The position numbers and the translations under genes are program-made. A stretch of 39,585 bases of DNA. Source: Streptomyces sp. T39 (lineage in GTDB: Bacteria; Actinomycetota; Actinomycetes; Streptomycetales; Streptomycetaceae). The notes below the pieces were generated by a model, which was not told the DNA's origin, did no database searches, and saw only the letters and a program-made list of their open reading frames with translations. The stretch covers positions 130,059-169,643 of the forward strand of contig NZ_RDBP01000054.1 in the NCBI RefSeq assembly GCF_008042045.1, written 5' to 3'. The stretch's first letter is position 1, and every line of letters begins with the position of its first letter. Below are positions 38,079 through 39,585 of this stretch, one piece after another.

Positions 38079-39479
38079 ATGACCGCACTCGACGCACGCC
38101 CCGACACGACGACGCACCGTTTCCCCGCGGACTTCCGCTGGGGCACGGCCACCGCGGCGTACCAGATCGAGGGAGCCGCCGCCGAGGACGGCCGTACCCC
38201 GTCGATCTGGGACACGTTCAGCCGCACCCCGGGCAAGGTCCGCAACGGTGACACGGGTGACATCGCGGCCGACCACTACCACCGGGTGAGCGAGGACATC
38301 GCGCTGATGCGGCGGCTCGGTGTCACGGACTACCGCTTCTCGGTCGCCTGGCCCCGGGTGCAGCCCACGGGCCGCGGGCCCGCCGTGCAGAAGGGGCTGG
38401 ACTTCTACCGGCGGCTCGTCGACGAGCTGCTGGAGGCCGGCATCCGGCCGGTGGCCACCCTCTACCACTGGGACCTCCCCCAGGAACTGGAGGACGCCGG
38501 CGGCTGGCCGCAGCGCGAGACCGCGCAGCGGTTCGGCGAGTACGCGGCCATCATGGCCGGTGCGCTGGGCGACCGGGTGGCCACCTGGACCACCCTGAAC
38601 GAGCCGTGGTGCGCGGCCTTCCTCGGCTACGGCAACGGGGTGCACGCCCCGGGCCGCACCAGCGCGCTCGCCTCCCTGCGCGCCGCGCACCACTTCAACC
38701 TGGCGCACGGGCTGGCGACCGGGGCGCTGCGCGCCGCCCTCTCCCCGGGCTCGGAGGTCTCGCTCACGCTCAACCTCCACGCCGTGCGCCCCCATACGGA
38801 CACGCCCGCGGACCTGGACGCGGCCCGCCGGATCGACGCGGTGGGCAACCGGGTCTTCCTCGACCCCGTCTTCAACGGCAGCCTGCCGGACGACCTGGTC
38901 CGGGACACGGCGGCGGTGACCGACTGGTCGTTCGTCCTCGACGGCGACCTGGAGACGGCATCGGCGCCGATCGACTCGCTCGGCATCAACTACTACTCCC
39001 CCACCGTGGTCGCCGCGGGCGCCTCGCCCGCCGGCCCCTCGCCGTGGGCGGGCGCCGAGGAGCACGTGCGCTTCCTGCCCGCGCCGGGGCCGCGCACCGC
39101 GATGGACTGGCCCGTGGACGCCAACGGGCTGCACGAACTGCTGCTCCGGCTGCGCGACGACCTGCCGGGCGTGCCGCTGGTGATCACGGAGAACGGCGCC
39201 GCCTACGACGACTACGCCGATCCGTCGGGCGAGGTGAAGGACCCGGAGCGGGTCGCCTACCTGCACGGGCACCTCGCCGCGGTCCACCGGGCGATCGAGG
39301 ACGGGGCCGACGTCCGGGGCTACTTCCTGTGGTCGCTGCTGGACAACTTCGAGTGGGCGTACGGCTACAGCAAGCGCTTCGGGATCGTGCACGTCGACTT
39401 CGCCACCCAGCGGCGGACGTTCAAGGACAGCGCGCGCTGGTACGCGGAGGTCATCGCCCGCGGCGGGCTCGCCGGGTAG
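38079..39479 (+). CDS. GH1 beta-glucosidase (intracellular)
   Basis: 466 residues, full length for family 1, with no signal peptide, so cytoplasmic. The acid/base is Glu175 in WTTLNEPWC, the nucleophile is Glu371 in LVITENGAAY, the substrate-binding N-terminal motif is FRWGTATAAYQIEGA, and the aglycone-side YFLWSLLDNFEWAYGYSKRFG is near the C-terminus. It would hydrolyse imported laminari-oligosaccharides to glucose. It is the last gene of the LacI-controlled operon. ATG 38079 has GGGAG ten bases before it. Confidence 0.95.
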   Translation: MTALDARPDTTTHRFPADFRWGTATAAYQIEGAAAEDGRTPSIWDTFSRTPGKVRNGDTGDIAADHYHRVSEDIALMRRLGVTDYRFSVAWPRVQPTGRGPAVQKGLDFYRRLVDELLEAGIRPVATLYHWDLPQELEDAGGWPQRETAQRFGEYAAIMAGALGDRVATWTTLNEPWCAAFLGYGNGVHAPGRTSALASLRAAHHFNLAHGLATGALRAALSPGSEVSLTLNLHAVRPHTDTPADLDAARRIDAVGNRVFLDPVFNGSLPDDLVRDTAAVTDWSFVLDGDLETASAPIDSLGINYYSPTVVAAGASPAGPSPWAGAEEHVRFLPAPGPRTAMDWPVDANGLHELLLRLRDDLPGVPLVITENGAAYDDYADPSGEVKDPERVAYLHGHLAAVHRAIEDGADVRGYFLWSLLDNFEWAYGYSKRFGIVHVDFATQRRTFKDSARWYAEVIARGGLAG

Positions 39480-39585
39480 GCGGCCGGGGGCCGCTCGACC
39501 GGGCCACCGGCGTGCGCGGCGCGGGCGCGGCGCGCCGCGCCGGGGCGGGCAGGTTGCTTCGCCTGCGAGCCGCACGCGCGGCACC
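39480..39585. other. Window-edge intergenic tail
   Basis: 106 bases of extreme GC content after the GH1 stop. A small hairpin at 39480-39494 (GCGGCC, ggg, GGCCGC) could be a weak terminator. Nothing else is recognisable. Confidence 0.4.

Overview
The window is high-GC actinobacterial DNA, almost certainly Streptomyces. Gene order and protein content match the conserved Streptomyces neighbourhood of hopanoid genes, a CDP-alcohol/ABC-export cluster and type I IPP isomerase. Codons nearly always end in G or C, many starts are GTG or TTG, and neighbouring genes often overlap by ATGA or GTGA. I see no rRNA, tRNA, CRISPR array or insertion sequence.

Layout. (1) 1-5.7 kb: the hopanoid operon on the minus strand, in transcription order hpnC, hpnD, hpnE, a polyprenyl diphosphate synthase and squalene-hopene cyclase (SHC). 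The SHC gene is broken: its N-terminal third lies on the minus strand, and a more downstream internal piece lies on the plus strand at the window edge. An 87-bp inverted repeat and a 31-bp tandem repeat mark the junction, so this is either a fold-back rearrangement or a misassembly. (2) 6-13 kb: a seven-gene, mostly overlapping minus-strand cluster. It encodes a DUF5941-type CDP-alcohol phosphotransferase, a nucleotidyltransferase, a glycerol-1-phosphate-dehydrogenase-like Fe-ADH, a second CDP-alcohol phosphotransferase, a GT2 glycosyltransferase and a TagGH/Wzm-Wzt-type ABC exporter. Together these look like a pathway that makes, decorates and exports a phospho-alcohol-linked glycolipid or cell-surface polymer. 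This is the least characterised system in the window. (3) 13-21 kb: single genes for a CDF metal exporter, a methyltransferase-GNAT fusion, IPP isomerase, an anti-sigma-like ATP-binding protein, a crotonase-fold protein lacking both catalytic glutamates, two DJ-1/PfpI superfamily proteins and a SCO6745-family protein. (4) 21-29 kb: degenerate GC-rich repeats, a 44-residue amphipathic small protein, the Tex RNA-binding protein, a three-gene unit (30-residue membrane peptide, ECF sigma factor, CxxC membrane protein), an ABC-F ATPase and a BCCT transporter. (5) 29-30.5 kb: an acetyltransferase-TetR pair under a 42-bp perfect palindrome that overlaps the first start codon. (6) 30.5-39.5 kb: a beta-1,3-glucan utilisation locus with a LacI regulator, a secreted GH81 endo-glucanase, a sugar ABC importer (binding protein and two permeases) and a GH1 beta-glucosidase. 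Three copies of a TGAGAGCGCTCTCA-type operator sit at the three transcription starts.

How the genes work together. Idi at 16 kb and the polyprenyl synthase supply prenyl diphosphates. HpnD, HpnC and HpnE would turn farnesyl diphosphate into squalene for SHC. In the last locus, GH81 would cut laminarin-like glucans outside the cell, the ABC importer would take up the oligosaccharides, and the GH1 enzyme would release glucose inside, with LacI repressing until inducer appears.

Functional calls rest on motifs and family resemblance read by eye. No database search or folding program was run.
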